Assembly (NCBI RefSeq): GCF_018397995.1
Contig: NZ_BBQH01000083.1
Location: 1-51,314 of the forward strand
Reading direction: 5' to 3'
Origin: Rhizomonospora bruguierae
Lineage (GTDB): Bacteria > Actinomycetota > Actinomycetes > Mycobacteriales > Micromonosporaceae
Length of the DNA: 51,314 nucleotides
Part shown: positions 51,292 through 51,314 of the stretch, one piece after another
How positions within the stretch are numbered: the stretch's first letter is position 1
How the letters are laid out: the number at the start of each line of letters is the position of its first letter
The notes under the pieces: generated by a model
What the model was told of the DNA's origin: nothing
The model's database searches: none
What the model saw: the letters and a program-made list of their open reading frames with translations, nothing else
Translations under genes and position numbers: made by a program

Positions 51292-51314
51292 CCTCTCGCC
51301 CCCGTTCGCAATGG

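Overview
The window is GC-rich (well over 70% by eye) and comes from an actinobacterium, most likely of the Micromonosporaceae. I infer this from the GC bias at third codon positions, bldC, a mycothiol-dependent maleylpyruvate-isomerase-type protein, an F420-type LLM oxidoreductase, an XRE/DUF397 pair, DUF3073, the small-PurL/PurS/PurQ system, and many genes with an actinobacterial -10 box 12-13 nt before the start codon (leaderless mRNAs). The family call is inference; no rRNA is present to confirm it. I see no insertion sequence, phage gene or CRISPR array.

Left part (1-26 kb): a dispersed de novo purine region. A diacylglycerol-kinase-like gene lies divergent to purA, followed by purD. A lipoprotein gene and a fatty-acid module come next: acyl-CoA dehydrogenase, SCP2-like protein, TetR regulator, MaoC dehydratase, long-form FabG and thiolase. 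The module resembles the Mycobacterium fadE5-fadA2-fabG4-htdX neighbourhood, and related palindromes lie in both divergent promoter regions. An ArsR-MFS operon, purB, a YbjQ-type gene, the overlapping purS-purQ-purL operon, a ComB-like phosphatase, a large Gly/Tyr-rich membrane protein, a sterol-carrier-type gene, purF and purM follow. purC is not in the window.

The most interesting small system is between purM and the DUF3073 gene (25117-26479): a radical SAM maturase and a 71-residue precursor peptide whose gene overlaps it. The peptide ends in an aromatic/Asn-rich core, and a perfect 15-bp hairpin closes the unit. It looks like a two-gene cyclophane RiPP cassette set into otherwise housekeeping DNA.

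Middle part (26-38 kb): valine/leucine dehydrogenase, an unknown gene, bldC with a clear promoter and phased A-tracts, a methyltransferase, an MMPL transporter, a PrsW-type membrane protease, two small proteins made of exact 13-residue calcium-binding repeats without signal peptides, and a substrate-binding lipoprotein whose two halves are in swapped order (a circular permutation). A hotdog thioesterase, a small hypothetical gene and a tRNA operon (Glu-Asp-Phe) with promoter and terminator follow.

Right part (38-51.3 kb): a polysaccharide deacetylase, a carotenoid module (idi and crtI divergent from crtB, with a large UUCG-capped hairpin between), a flavin disulfide-reductase-like enzyme, a mycothiol-type enzyme, a NYN/PIN-like protein, two membrane proteins, an LLM oxidoreductase, an anti-sigma-type ATPase domain, a GH36 alpha-galactosidase and an XRE-DUF397 pair. 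Both ends of the window cut through or abut genes.
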